Below are positions 17,769 through 25,348 of a stretch of DNA of 33,450 nucleotides, piece after piece. The translations under genes were made by a program, and so were the position numbers. Within the stretch, counting starts at the first letter, position 1. The number at the start of each line of letters is the position of its first letter. The notes under the pieces are model-generated. The model had not been told where the DNA came from and searched no databases. It worked only from the letters and a program-made list of their open reading frames with translations. The stretch is from Bacteroidota bacterium (GTDB taxonomy: Bacteria > Bacteroidota > Bacteroidia > Bacteroidales > DYOH01), in assembly GCA_020048155.1 (NCBI GenBank), contig JAIFMY010000132.1, positions 1-33,450 of the forward strand, read 5' to 3'.

Positions 17769-18413
17769 TCATTTTTCCTGCGAAACCTGCTTAAGTTTTT
17801 GCATAATAAAAAAAACTTCTCTTCCTGCCCTAGGTTTTATTGAGTTGTAGCAGTTTTCAAAGCATTGCACCGAAAAATAAGGTTTAAAAAGTTGTAAATA
17901 TTCTTGAGGGAACATACTAAAGGGTGGAAAATGATTGTAAAATGGATGATTGAAAAACAAGCCAACATACTTTCCGTCCAGATTGAGGAGTTTGTGCATT
18001 TGTATGACAAAGGCTGTGCGCAGTTGAGGGGGAAACGAAGTGAAAAAAGTTTGCTCCAGTATGAGGTCGAATGTGAAATTTAAGTCAAAAAAGTCAAGTT
18101 GTATAATATTTTTCTCTGGGAAATGCGGAACTCTTTTCCTGAATGCTTCGATAGGTTGGATTGCAAATTCTAGCAAATACACATTGCAGAAGCCACAATT
18201 GTATAGGTATTCAACTTCCCAGCCATAGCCGGCTCCGGGTATGAGTATAGTTAAGTCTTTGTTAGTGAGTTGCTTTGTATACTCAATCAAAGGAGGAGAT
18301 GCATAACCTAAGTCCCAGCCAGTTTGCTGGTTTGAGTATTGCTCAGTCCAGTATTCCTGTGGAAAAATCGTTGGTTTGCTCAAAGTATTGAAGCGTTTCG
18401 GTTTTGAGTACAT
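17769..18413 (-). CDS. TPMT-like SAM-dependent methyltransferase
   Basis: This is a 214-residue cytoplasmic methyltransferase of the thiopurine S-methyltransferase-like class. The N-terminal family motif is W-x-x-x-Y with TGWDLGYASPPL. The SAM-binding loop is LIPGAGYGWEVEYL. The acidic ribose-contact residue follows in YLLEFA, and LILEQTFFTSF is the family motif IV region. The natural substrate is unknown; related enzymes methylate thiols or halides. The frame extends to a TTG at 18431, but the first ATG is at 18413 and is preferred. Either start overlaps the 3' end of the upstream kinase gene by about 70-90 bases. A TTG at 18383 would cut the overlap to about 40 bases. The two genes are clearly co-transcribed. 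Confidence 0.85.
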   Translation of the reverse strand: MYSKPKRFNTLSKPTIFPQEYWTEQYSNQQTGWDLGYASPPLIEYTKQLTNKDLTILIPGAGYGWEVEYLYNCGFCNVYLLEFAIQPIEAFRKRVPHFPEKNIIQLDFFDLNFTFDLILEQTFFTSFPPQLRTAFVIQMHKLLNLDGKYVGLFFNHPFYNHFPPFSMFPQEYLQLFKPYFSVQCFENCYNSIKPRAGREVFFIMQKLKQVSQEK

Positions 18414-19371
18414 CAAATTCAATAGGCACAACGCCTACTTTTTCGCACACCAATCCTCCTCCAAGGTTGGCTATGATAGCAGCTTGCAATGGGGTTGCAT
18501 GAGCGGCCAAACAGGCAGCAGCTATGCTTATGACAGTATCACCGGCACCCGACACATCAGCTATAGTCCTAATTTGGGCCGGAATATGTGCCCACTGATT
18601 GCCAAAAGTCAGCATCATCCCATTTTCCGATAGGGTAGTCAGCATCACTTCTATTTCATATTTTTGTTGAAATTCAGAAGCATGTTTACGAATAGCATCT
18701 AAGTCATGTCCTTGAAATTCTTTTTTTATTCCCTCTGTAAGCTCTTTTAGGTTGGGTTTGAAAAAAGAAACTCCAGCATAATTAGTGAAATTTTTCTTTT
18801 TTGGGTCTACCAGGGTTTTTATACTAAAATTGCGTGCTAATTCAATGGTTTCACGTATTAAATCTGGCACTATTAAGCCTTTATCGTAATCTTCAAATAT
18901 GATGGCATGTATTTTTTTCTTTTTTATGATTTGCTCAATCTGGTGAATAAATGAGCGAGCTAGGTTTTCAGTTAGGTCAGTGGTTATTTCTTCATCTATG
19001 CGAAGCAAGTGCTGAGTTCCACTAATTACCCGTGTTTTTATGGTTGTAGCACGTTTCCCCGAAATCATAATTCCTTCGGCTGAAAGGCCTGCTGCATCGA
19101 GTAATTCAAAAAAGGTTTCGCTTGCAGCATCGTCTCCTATTACCGAGCAAAGTATAGGGTTGGCGCCCAAGGCACTTAAGTTAAGAGCCACATTGGCTGC
19201 TCCTCCGAGCCTGTTTTCTTTTCTGGAAGCAGCTACTATGGGTACGGGGGCTTCAGGCGAAATGCGGTTTACTTTGCCCCACAAATATGCATCAATCATT
19301 ACATCCCCTATAACCAGTATATTCAAATGTTGGAAAGTTGCGAATATGGAATTAATTTCGTGCGGTGTCAT
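18343..19371 (-). CDS. PfkB-family kinase, D-glycero-beta-D-manno-heptose-7-phosphate kinase type (RfaE1)
   Basis: This predicted sugar kinase has 342 residues from the ATG at 19371. Its best match by motif is the kinase half of HldE/RfaE, which phosphorylates heptose 7-phosphate at C1 during ADP-heptose synthesis for lipopolysaccharide. The signature RISPEAPVPIV follows GDVMIDAYLWG. GGAANVALNLSALGAN is the PfkB substrate site. DVSGAGDTV near the C-terminus carries the catalytic aspartate and anion hole. The adenylyltransferase half of HldE is absent, as in split RfaE1/RfaE2 systems. An upstream in-frame ATG at 19413 would overlap the divergent gene and adds a non-conserved stretch, so I prefer 19371. 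Other heptose genes are not in the window, so the substrate is inferred. Confidence 0.87.
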   Translation of the reverse strand: MTPHEINSIFATFQHLNILVIGDVMIDAYLWGKVNRISPEAPVPIVAASRKENRLGGAANVALNLSALGANPILCSVIGDDAASETFFELLDAAGLSAEGIMISGKRATTIKTRVISGTQHLLRIDEEITTDLTENLARSFIHQIEQIIKKKKIHAIIFEDYDKGLIVPDLIRETIELARNFSIKTLVDPKKKNFTNYAGVSFFKPNLKELTEGIKKEFQGHDLDAIRKHASEFQQKYEIEVMLTTLSENGMMLTFGNQWAHIPAQIRTIADVSGAGDTVISIAAACLAAHATPLQAAIIANLGGGLVCEKVGVVPIEFDVLKTETLQYFEQTNDFSTGILD

Positions 19372-19398
19372 TGTGTACGTATTAAAGAACAAAAATGA

Positions 19399-19923
19399 AT
19401 GAAACAACAACATTTATTGCGTGTTGGCAAATACAATCTAGATTTGAGCAACTTGGCAAATGTAGCAAAAAAATCTGCCCCGTATTATAAAGAACTATCG
19501 AAACGCACCAATAAAATATCAGAAAGTAAGCTTGATGAAATAATAAACAAACTGCATGACGACTATTTCAGCCAATTTGATTGCCTGCATTGTGCCAATT
19601 GTTGTCGCGGACTTGGGCCAAGGCTTACCTCGCGCGATATAGATAGGCTTGCAGCACACAAGCGTATGAAACCCGGGCAGTTTGCCGAAGAATTTTTGAC
19701 AATTGATGAGGACAATGATTATGTTTTTAAGACAATGCCCTGCCCCCTGATTTCTGCCGATAATACATGTCAAGTATATGAAAATCATCCGAAGGCATGT
19801 AGGGAATATCCACACACTGCTCAGCCTGCACAAAGGAAAATATTTCAGATAACCATACGCAATGCTGCAGTTTGCCCTGTTGTTTATTGCATTTTGCAAG
19901 ATTTGAATACAATGATACCCTAA
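19399..19923 (+). CDS. YkgJ-family cysteine-cluster protein
   Basis: This 174-residue soluble protein has the CxxCxxCC signature of PF03692 (zinc- or iron-chelating family): C62-LH-C65-AN-C68-C69. More cysteines follow in MPCPL, NTCQVYENHPKACREYP and AVCP, the pattern expected for binding an Fe-S cluster or zinc. The molecular function of the family is not established. The gene diverges from the heptose-kinase gene with only 27 bases between the starts, so their promoters must overlap neighbouring coding sequence. It ends three bases before the stop of the convergent DUF486 gene. Confidence 0.9.
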   Translation: MKQQHLLRVGKYNLDLSNLANVAKKSAPYYKELSKRTNKISESKLDEIINKLHDDYFSQFDCLHCANCCRGLGPRLTSRDIDRLAAHKRMKPGQFAEEFLTIDEDNDYVFKTMPCPLISADNTCQVYENHPKACREYPHTAQPAQRKIFQITIRNAAVCPVVYCILQDLNTMIP

Positions 19924-19926
19924 CTA

Positions 19927-20301
19927 TTACTTTTTGAAAATAAAGTATACAGCCAGAATTAGAAATATGAATCCAATAAGATGATTCAAACGGAACGCTT
20001 CGCTTTTGAACACCAACATTGAGAATACAACAAAGACCACCAATGTTATGGCCTCTTGTATCACTTTGAGTTGAACCAACGAAAATGGCCCTCCATTGCC
20101 CTGAAAACCAATTCTATTAGCAGGAACCTGAAAGAAGTATTCAAAAAGTGCAATTCCCCAACTAATAAAAACTACAGCAATAAGGCCAAGGTCTGCAAAA
20201 CCTTTCATCTCTTTAAATTTGAGGTGGCCATACCAGGCCAGCGTCATGAAAGTATTTGAAAGAATAAGTAATAAAATGGTATAAATAGCTTTGCTAGTCA
20301 T
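19927..20301 (-). CDS. DUF486 family small membrane protein
   Basis: This 124-residue protein has four predicted transmembrane helices, a size and layout like a half-size drug/metabolite transporter. The motifs SNTFMTLAWYGHLKF near the N-terminus, FEYFFQVPANRIG in the middle and FSLVQLKVIQEAITLVVF after it are characteristic of DUF486. The transported substrate is unknown. I start it at the ATG at 20301 because it gives the normal family length. Alternative starts at 20352 (ATG) and 20364 (TTG) add a polar, non-conserved stretch. The gene diverges from the sigma-54 regulator across a 177-base region with TTGCAA repeats. Confidence 0.85.
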   Translation of the reverse strand: MTSKAIYTILLLILSNTFMTLAWYGHLKFKEMKGFADLGLIAVVFISWGIALFEYFFQVPANRIGFQGNGGPFSLVQLKVIQEAITLVVFVVFSMLVFKSEAFRLNHLIGFIFLILAVYFIFKK

Positions 20302-20346
20302 GTGTAGATATTTGTTACAATTATCAGTTATTATTCTTATACTGGA

Positions 20347-20414
20347 TTGCATAATTGTTTGCAAAGTTGATTAAAATCTTGCAATAGTTCATTGTTGGTG
20401 CAATATCATTGCAA
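20347..20414. promoter_or_regulatory. Phased array of TTGCAA boxes between divergent genes
   Basis: Self-palindromic TTGCAA occurs at 20359-20364, 20379-20384 and 20409-20414. One-mismatch copies are TTGCAT at 20347-20352 and GTGCAA at 20398-20403. Start-to-start distances are 12, 20, 19 and 11 bases, close to one or two helical turns, so the boxes lie on about the same face of the DNA. This is a candidate multi-site operator. It could also be chance in AT-rich DNA. Confidence 0.35.
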
Positions 20415-20478
20415 TTTGTATAGTTATAATAAAAAAGTTTGTATATTTAAAAAATTTATAATTCCCATAAATAAGCAC

Positions 20479-21660
20479 ATGAGTAACGGACATATTCTCA
20501 TCATTGACGACGAAAGGCCAATTAGAAATTCCATCAGAGATATACTTGAATATGAGGGTTATACCTGCGAAGTGGCTGTAGATGGAATAGAGGGCTTAGA
20601 AATATTTACTCAAAAGAAATTTGACATAGTTCTGCTAGATATCAAAATGCCACGTATGGACGGAATGGAAGTACTGGATAAAATATTCGAAAACAATACT
20701 GATGCACAAATAATTATGCTCAGTGGACATGGTACAGTTGACAATGCGGTAGAGGCCATCAAAAAGGGTGCTTACGATTTCATTGAAAAACCTGTAGATC
20801 TGAACCGTTTGCTCATCACCATACGCAATGCCCTCGATAAATCTACACTTATATCTGAAACCAAACTGCTTAAAAGAAAAGTAAGCAAAACATTTGAGAT
20901 GGTAGGTGAATCACCTGCTATTTCGCAGATTAAAGATCTTATAGAAAAAGTTGCACCTACAGATGCGCGAGTACTCATTACAGGCAGGAATGGAACCGGT
21001 AAAGAACTTGTAGCCCGCTGGATACACGAGAAAAGTAATCGGGCACACATGCCTTTCATTGAGGTCAATTGTGCGGCTATTCCATCAGAACTTATAGAGA
21101 GTGAATTGTTTGGTCATGAAAAAGGAGCTTTCACATCCGCCATAAAACAAAGAAAAGGCAAATTTGAGCAAGCAGACTCCGGAACTATTTTTCTGGACGA
21201 AATTGGGGATATGAGTTTAAGTGCTCAAGCCAAAGTACTCAGGGCTTTGCAAGAAAGCAGAATTTCAAGGGTGGGTGGCGAAAAAGATATCAAAGTAAAT
21301 GTGCGGGTTGTAGCGGCTACTAATAAAGATTTACAAGACGAAATACAAAAAGGAAATTTCAGAGAGGATTTGTACCATAGACTTTCTGTAATTATTATTC
21401 ATGTGCCCAGCCTCAATGATAGATTGGACGATATTCCGTTGCTAACTGAACATTTTATCAATATTATTTCAGAGGAATTAAATTTTCCGAAAAAGGAGAT
21501 TTCCCCGGATGCAATTGAAGAGCTCAAACTTTTTCAGTGGAATGGGAATATACGTGAGTTGCGCAATGTGGTTGAAAGGCTCATGATATTGTCAAACAAT
21601 GTTATTACAGCTGACGACGTGCGGTTATATGTGCGTCCCATGGGGCAAACTCGAAACTAG
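20479..21660 (+). CDS. Sigma-54-activator response regulator lacking a DNA-binding domain
   Basis: This NtrC-family regulator has 393 residues from the ATG at 20479. The frame runs upstream to a TTG at 20392, but the receiver domain begins right at 20479. The receiver covers 1 to about 118, with D54 as phospho-acceptor and K104 in EKPVDL. The AAA+ domain (about 140-385) has Walker A GRNGTGKE (169-176), the sigma-54 contact loop GAFTSA (216-221, usually GAFTGA), Walker B GTIFLDEIGD (235-244), the arginine finger region REDLYHRL (295-302) and WNGNIREL (354-361). It stops about eight residues after the AAA+ domain, where a Fis-type helix-turn-helix of about 45 residues would normally follow. It may therefore activate sigma-54 promoters without specific DNA contact, as reported for FlgR and CtcC. 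No cognate kinase is adjacent. Confidence 0.95.
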   Translation: MSNGHILIIDDERPIRNSIRDILEYEGYTCEVAVDGIEGLEIFTQKKFDIVLLDIKMPRMDGMEVLDKIFENNTDAQIIMLSGHGTVDNAVEAIKKGAYDFIEKPVDLNRLLITIRNALDKSTLISETKLLKRKVSKTFEMVGESPAISQIKDLIEKVAPTDARVLITGRNGTGKELVARWIHEKSNRAHMPFIEVNCAAIPSELIESELFGHEKGAFTSAIKQRKGKFEQADSGTIFLDEIGDMSLSAQAKVLRALQESRISRVGGEKDIKVNVRVVAATNKDLQDEIQKGNFREDLYHRLSVIIIHVPSLNDRLDDIPLLTEHFINIISEELNFPKKEISPDAIEELKLFQWNGNIRELRNVVERLMILSNNVITADDVRLYVRPMGQTRN

Positions 21661-21671
21661 TTTACTATGAA

Positions 21672-22136
21672 ATGAATCAACATAGCGCCAATGCACCTAA
21701 CTCACCGCCAATTATGGAAAAACCGCAGTTTTCAATTCCGGAGCTTTCTAAAGCTGACCTTATAAAAGAATGGATCAGACGTGCTGATGAAGATTATGGT
21801 GCGGCTAAGCTCATACAAGGTCAGGTACCAGAGTATCTATATACAGTATATTACCATTGTCAGCAAGCCTGCGAAAAGTACATCAGGGCTTACCTTGTGA
21901 GTAAAGAAATTGAGTTTCCTGAAAATACGCAACTCAGTGGATTGATTAATAAAGCATCTAAACTTACCCAAATTCCATCCGAATTGTTTACGGAAGCCGA
22001 AGAAATAGATTATTTGGTCGTAAAGTTTAGATATCCACTTGATTTGCTCAGTAATACTGAAATCGATTTTGTGAATCTTCTTGCAATGGTCGCTCACTTC
22101 AGAGAATATTTTGTAAGCAATATTCAAATTGACTGA
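21672..22136 (+). CDS. HEPN-domain protein
   Basis: This 154-residue soluble protein carries a HEPN domain (about 28-148). Family features are WIRRADEDYGAAKLI at the start of the first helix, then VYYHCQQACEKYIRAYL (59-75) and KFRYP (118-122). HEPN proteins often act as RNases or as partners of MNT nucleotidyltransferases. A full R-x4-6-H RNase motif is not obvious here, and no MNT antitoxin gene is adjacent. The ATG is 11 bases after the stop of the sigma-54 regulator, so the two are probably co-transcribed and may share a pathway. The first 25 residues are low-complexity and likely disordered. Confidence 0.85.
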   Translation: MNQHSANAPNSPPIMEKPQFSIPELSKADLIKEWIRRADEDYGAAKLIQGQVPEYLYTVYYHCQQACEKYIRAYLVSKEIEFPENTQLSGLINKASKLTQIPSELFTEAEEIDYLVVKFRYPLDLLSNTEIDFVNLLAMVAHFREYFVSNIQID

Positions 22137-22154
22137 ATATAAATAAAATAAAAT

Positions 22155-22183
22155 AAAAAAAGCGACAGATCCTGCCGCTTTTT
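22155..22183. terminator. Bidirectional terminator
   Basis: AAAAAGCG-A-CAG pairs with CTG-C-CGCTTTTT around a three-base loop, with one A-C mismatch in the stem. A- and T-tracts flank it on both sides. It lies between the convergent HEPN and Bax-inhibitor genes. Confidence 0.88.
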
Positions 22184-22205
22184 ATGTTTATATGCAATGT
22201 GTGTA

Positions 22206-22952
22206 TTAGTCGTTCGAAGAAAAATAGGATACCAAGCGAAGAATTTCGAGGTAAAGCCAAACCAATGTTACCATCAGACTAAAGGCTGAGTACCATTCCA
22301 TAAATTTAGGTGCGCCCATGGCCACTCCCTCTTCTATAGTACTGAAATCCCAGATAAGCACCAGCGAAGCTACAATTACAATACCCAGACTGAGCAATAT
22401 ACTCAACGGGCCACCATCGTGCATGAAGCCCATATTTACTCCAAACATTCCCAGTATCCAGGTAAGCAGGTACATAACAAAAATACCACCCATAGCTATC
22501 GTTAAGCCCATTTTAAACTTCTCGGTTACTTTTATCATACCGCTTTTATATACAAAAAGCATAGTCATAAGTACACCGAAAGTAAGCAGGACTGCCTTAA
22601 TTACAATACCCTGATACATAGATGCGAACATTGCTGAAATTCCTCCAAGTACCAAACCCTCAGCCAAAGCATATACCGGTGCACCTATAGGAGCCCATTG
22701 TGGTTTGAAACTTATAACCAGCGCAACTATGAACGCAAATATACCACCACCTATCACCCAGCCCATTACTTCGCCGCCGCTAAATGCACTGCGCCATACC
22801 ATGGTAGCTGTAGCCATTGCCAACAACAAAAGAATGATGGTTTTGTTGGCTACTCCTTGAATTGTCATTGTCTGAGAGTCCGATTGTGAAAACGCCATCG
22901 AACGCCATTTATCCAGATTTAATGCCGGATTTGATGATTTTCCAATTTTCAT
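22206..22952 (-). CDS. Bax inhibitor-1/YccA family membrane protein
   Basis: This 248-residue inner-membrane protein has seven predicted transmembrane helices after a polar N-terminus of about 35 residues. The family pattern is clear in APIYALAEG-like APVYALAEGLVLGGISAMF, in KSGMIKVTEKFK and in LIWDFSTIEEGVAMGAPK with its conserved aspartate pair near the pore. Bacterial members are linked to calcium leak and to control of the FtsH protease, but the role of this subgroup is not settled. It is the last gene of a minus-strand operon, 32 bases after the AlkD-like gene. Confidence 0.93.
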   Translation of the reverse strand: MKIGKSSNPALNLDKWRSMAFSQSDSQTMTIQGVANKTIILLLLAMATATMVWRSAFSGGEVMGWVIGGGIFAFIVALVISFKPQWAPIGAPVYALAEGLVLGGISAMFASMYQGIVIKAVLLTFGVLMTMLFVYKSGMIKVTEKFKMGLTIAMGGIFVMYLLTWILGMFGVNMGFMHDGGPLSILLSLGIVIVASLVLIWDFSTIEEGVAMGAPKFMEWYSAFSLMVTLVWLYLEILRLVSYFSSND

Positions 22953-22984
22953 ATTACGAATTGATTTTGGTTAAACTTGTTTAT

Positions 22985-23668
22985 TTAATGGTGAGGATGT
23001 ACTCCTGTGTACTCTAATTCCATGAGAGCCTCTTCCCCAATCCAGCGCAAATATATATTATTTTCTGATTGGAAACTAATGGCAACCTGTTTGGCTAATG
23101 TATTGTTAGCCAGATTTCTACAGCCATACGAACTCAATGCCCTTGCAATAGCCCTTCTTAGGTGTACATTCTCAGTGTTTGCAAAAAAATTAATCTTTTC
23201 TAATAATTTTTTATCAAATTCTATATCTATTTGTATATCAAATTTATACAATTTGCTCGCTAGCAAAAATGCAGTTTGAAGTACGTATGGATTGGTGGAA
23301 ATGAATAGACTTATGCAAAATATTTGAGAATCAGGTATATGTGGTAAGAAGTACATGTTTATTTGTTCTGCGAGTTCAGCATTATCAAAACTGAGTATCC
23401 GTTCCATTACCCTTTCTGCTGCTATTTTGTCTGGTTCTTCAAGCATAAACGACAGTATTTTGGTTTCTCTGCTACCAAAATTCCAAAGCAAGTTCGCCAG
23501 TTGCGTATCGGGCGGCATACTCTTGGCTAACTCTTTTAACTCGGGCACCGAAACCCCTCTGCTGTTTACATATGTTACATGGTGTTGGTTCATCGAGTTT
23601 ACAACATCACCATTTTCCATAGTTTCCAGACGTGAGAGTATATAATTGTATGATTCGAGAAAACTCAT
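22985..23668 (-). CDS. AlkD-like / HEAT-repeat protein
   Basis: This 227-residue soluble protein is made of helical HEAT-like repeats. The segment GVSVPELKELAKSMPPD followed by LANLLWNFGSRETKILSFML resembles the N-terminal part of the DNA alkylation repair (AlkD) family, where glycosylases excise alkylated bases. Later repeats such as NVHLRRAIARALSSYG also fit. I cannot confirm the catalytic aspartate or the aromatic residues of AlkD, so it may be a non-enzymatic relative. Its ATG overlaps the stop of the upstream gene by four bases (ATGA), which indicates translational coupling with the P-type-ATPase-like protein. Confidence 0.7.
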   Translation of the reverse strand: MSFLESYNYILSRLETMENGDVVNSMNQHHVTYVNSRGVSVPELKELAKSMPPDTQLANLLWNFGSRETKILSFMLEEPDKIAAERVMERILSFDNAELAEQINMYFLPHIPDSQIFCISLFISTNPYVLQTAFLLASKLYKFDIQIDIEFDKKLLEKINFFANTENVHLRRAIARALSSYGCRNLANNTLAKQVAISFQSENNIYLRWIGEEALMELEYTGVHPHH

Positions 23669-25218
23669 TGTTGTTCATTTTTAAATTTTAGAAGTATAAA
23701 ATATTTGTTCACCAGGTTGTTGGTTGTTTGCACCGCTGTGTTTGCCAATACCACATGGTGTAAATGTAGCGGCATTAAAATTACAAGAAAGACTAGGACA
23801 ATATTGAGCGTTAGCCCCATGGTTAATCTCCAGTCAATGTGCTGCTTAATATTTACTGCAAAATCTAGTATTGTTTGTAACTCCTTTGCAGATGCTATGT
23901 GCATGCTATTCTCAGAAGCTGGCACTATATTATTTTCAGGATGAATCAAAAATGAGAACGCATTATTTTTTTCATGGTTTTCTGCAGCACTTATCCACGC
24001 CAGTGGTGCTTTTGCAGAGAGTCTATTTACCAGAGCCTGCTCCTCATTACTATTTTCGCACACATATATTTTATCTGTTTTTAAACTGTTTTTAATCGAC
24101 AGATTAGATGGATGTTCATGTTTACATATTATCGCATTGTTGAACTGTAATTTGTTGGCAATGCGTATATATTCAGAAGCATCTGGCAGCGTATTTTCAG
24201 TGAGCGAAAATTGAGCTATTACTTTTTCATCAAGTATTAGGTAATAATCATATTCTTCCGGATTATTTTTGAGTACTTCCGGTTTTACATTGGTCAAGCT
24301 ATATTTTTTACCTTCTGCATCTTGGCCTGTAACCATAGCTTTTTGGGAAGAAATAATCTCAATTTGTTTTATATTTTCCTTGTTTTCAATTTCCTTTTCT
24401 AGTGCTTGTGCAACTTCTGGAAATGATTGCGCCATGAGCTGCGCACATATGCTCAATATGGTATCTCGCTTGTACGACCATCTGAAATTCAATTCTGTAA
24501 GTTTGAATTTCCCATCGGTAATGAGTCCCGGCCTGCTAAATAGAAGTATGCGCAAATTGCCTATTCTTTTAATAAGTGCAACGCTTGGTTTGGCATGCGC
24601 TCCAAAAATCTTTTCGCGCTCAGCATACCTTGCCGTTATATGATACAGGTAACCAATGGGCGTAAATACAAGGATAAATTGCAGATATACAAATCTGTAT
24701 ATAAAGACTTCAAATTGTATATATTGCACAAAATACAATGCATACAGAATACCACCGCCAACCAATAGCAAAACCAGCGTGCCTTTTACTTGAACACCCA
24801 AAAATGCTGAAGCCGCCATTTTCTCATCTTTATCTCCGGCGAAATACATATAGAGCACCCCTTGTATAGCTACATAAATATTGAAGAATGTAAGTAGCGA
24901 TGGCAGAAATGGTGAAAAAAAATGAGTAAAATGCAATATACTAATGGTGAGTAGTATAAAGGTAAATTGCAGCAACATAATATGCTTAAGGGTACGGCGC
25001 AAAGTGATTAACCACCCAACCCAAAGCAACACACTGATAACTATAGTAATAACTTGACTTACAGCCCCAAAATATAGAAGGGTGCCATTGGCAAATGCAG
25101 ATAAAACCAGTAATAATATGGCAGGTTTGTTCCTGTATTTTTGTATAAAACCCATAAAGCGATGCTTTTTGTTGAAAATTGCGTTGATAAAGCTTTCGCA
25201 AACATAATTGAAAGGCAT
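23665..25218 (-). CDS. P-type-ATPase-like membrane protein with all catalytic motifs lost
   Basis: I find no simple annotation, but the layout follows a P1B (heavy-metal) ATPase. FTPIGYLYHITA (185-196) sits where the CPC helix would be. Forty-one residues later, F-S-R-P-G-L-I-T-D-G-K (227-237) aligns without gaps to FDKTGTLTEGK, with S228 in place of the phosphorylated aspartate (known spacing about 43). QSFPEVAQAL (264-273) stands where SEHPLA would be. TLPDASEYIRIANKLQ (343-358) matches the start of the P domain. The final NIKQHIDW plus two helices resemble the last two ATPase helices. The TGD and GDGxND motifs and the actuator domain are missing. It cannot be a pump by the usual mechanism, so a regulatory or scaffold role is inferred. 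Length is 517 residues. An alternative ATG is at 25155, and a possible -7 element TATGTTTG (25206-25199) would favour it. Confidence 0.7.
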   Translation of the reverse strand: MPFNYVCESFINAIFNKKHRFMGFIQKYRNKPAILLLVLSAFANGTLLYFGAVSQVITIVISVLLWVGWLITLRRTLKHIMLLQFTFILLTISILHFTHFFSPFLPSLLTFFNIYVAIQGVLYMYFAGDKDEKMAASAFLGVQVKGTLVLLLVGGGILYALYFVQYIQFEVFIYRFVYLQFILVFTPIGYLYHITARYAEREKIFGAHAKPSVALIKRIGNLRILLFSRPGLITDGKFKLTELNFRWSYKRDTILSICAQLMAQSFPEVAQALEKEIENKENIKQIEIISSQKAMVTGQDAEGKKYSLTNVKPEVLKNNPEEYDYYLILDEKVIAQFSLTENTLPDASEYIRIANKLQFNNAIICKHEHPSNLSIKNSLKTDKIYVCENSNEEQALVNRLSAKAPLAWISAAENHEKNNAFSFLIHPENNIVPASENSMHIASAKELQTILDFAVNIKQHIDWRLTMGLTLNIVLVFLVILMPLHLHHVVLANTAVQTTNNLVNKYFILLKFKNEQQ

Positions 25219-25294
25219 CTAAAGAAAAAGATTTTTTTTAAATATCGTACAATCAGTTACTAAGGTAAAATATCAAGATTTTTTTAAAAATAGC

Positions 25295-25325
25295 TTTGGA
25301 TCATTCAACTATTACTGTATATTTG
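25295..25325 (+). promoter_or_regulatory. Promoter of tRNA-His
   Basis: TTTG (25295-25298), a 19-base spacer and TATATTTG (25318-25325) match the Bacteroidota promoter consensus at every defined position. The tRNA begins 23 bases downstream. Confidence 0.82.
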
Positions 25326-25348
25326 CATCGCTTTTAAAGCACCACATG

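Noticed and set aside
20392-20478. Upstream extension of the sigma-54 regulator to a TTG start
   Set aside because: The extra 29 residues are not conserved-looking and the receiver domain starts exactly at the ATG at 20479.
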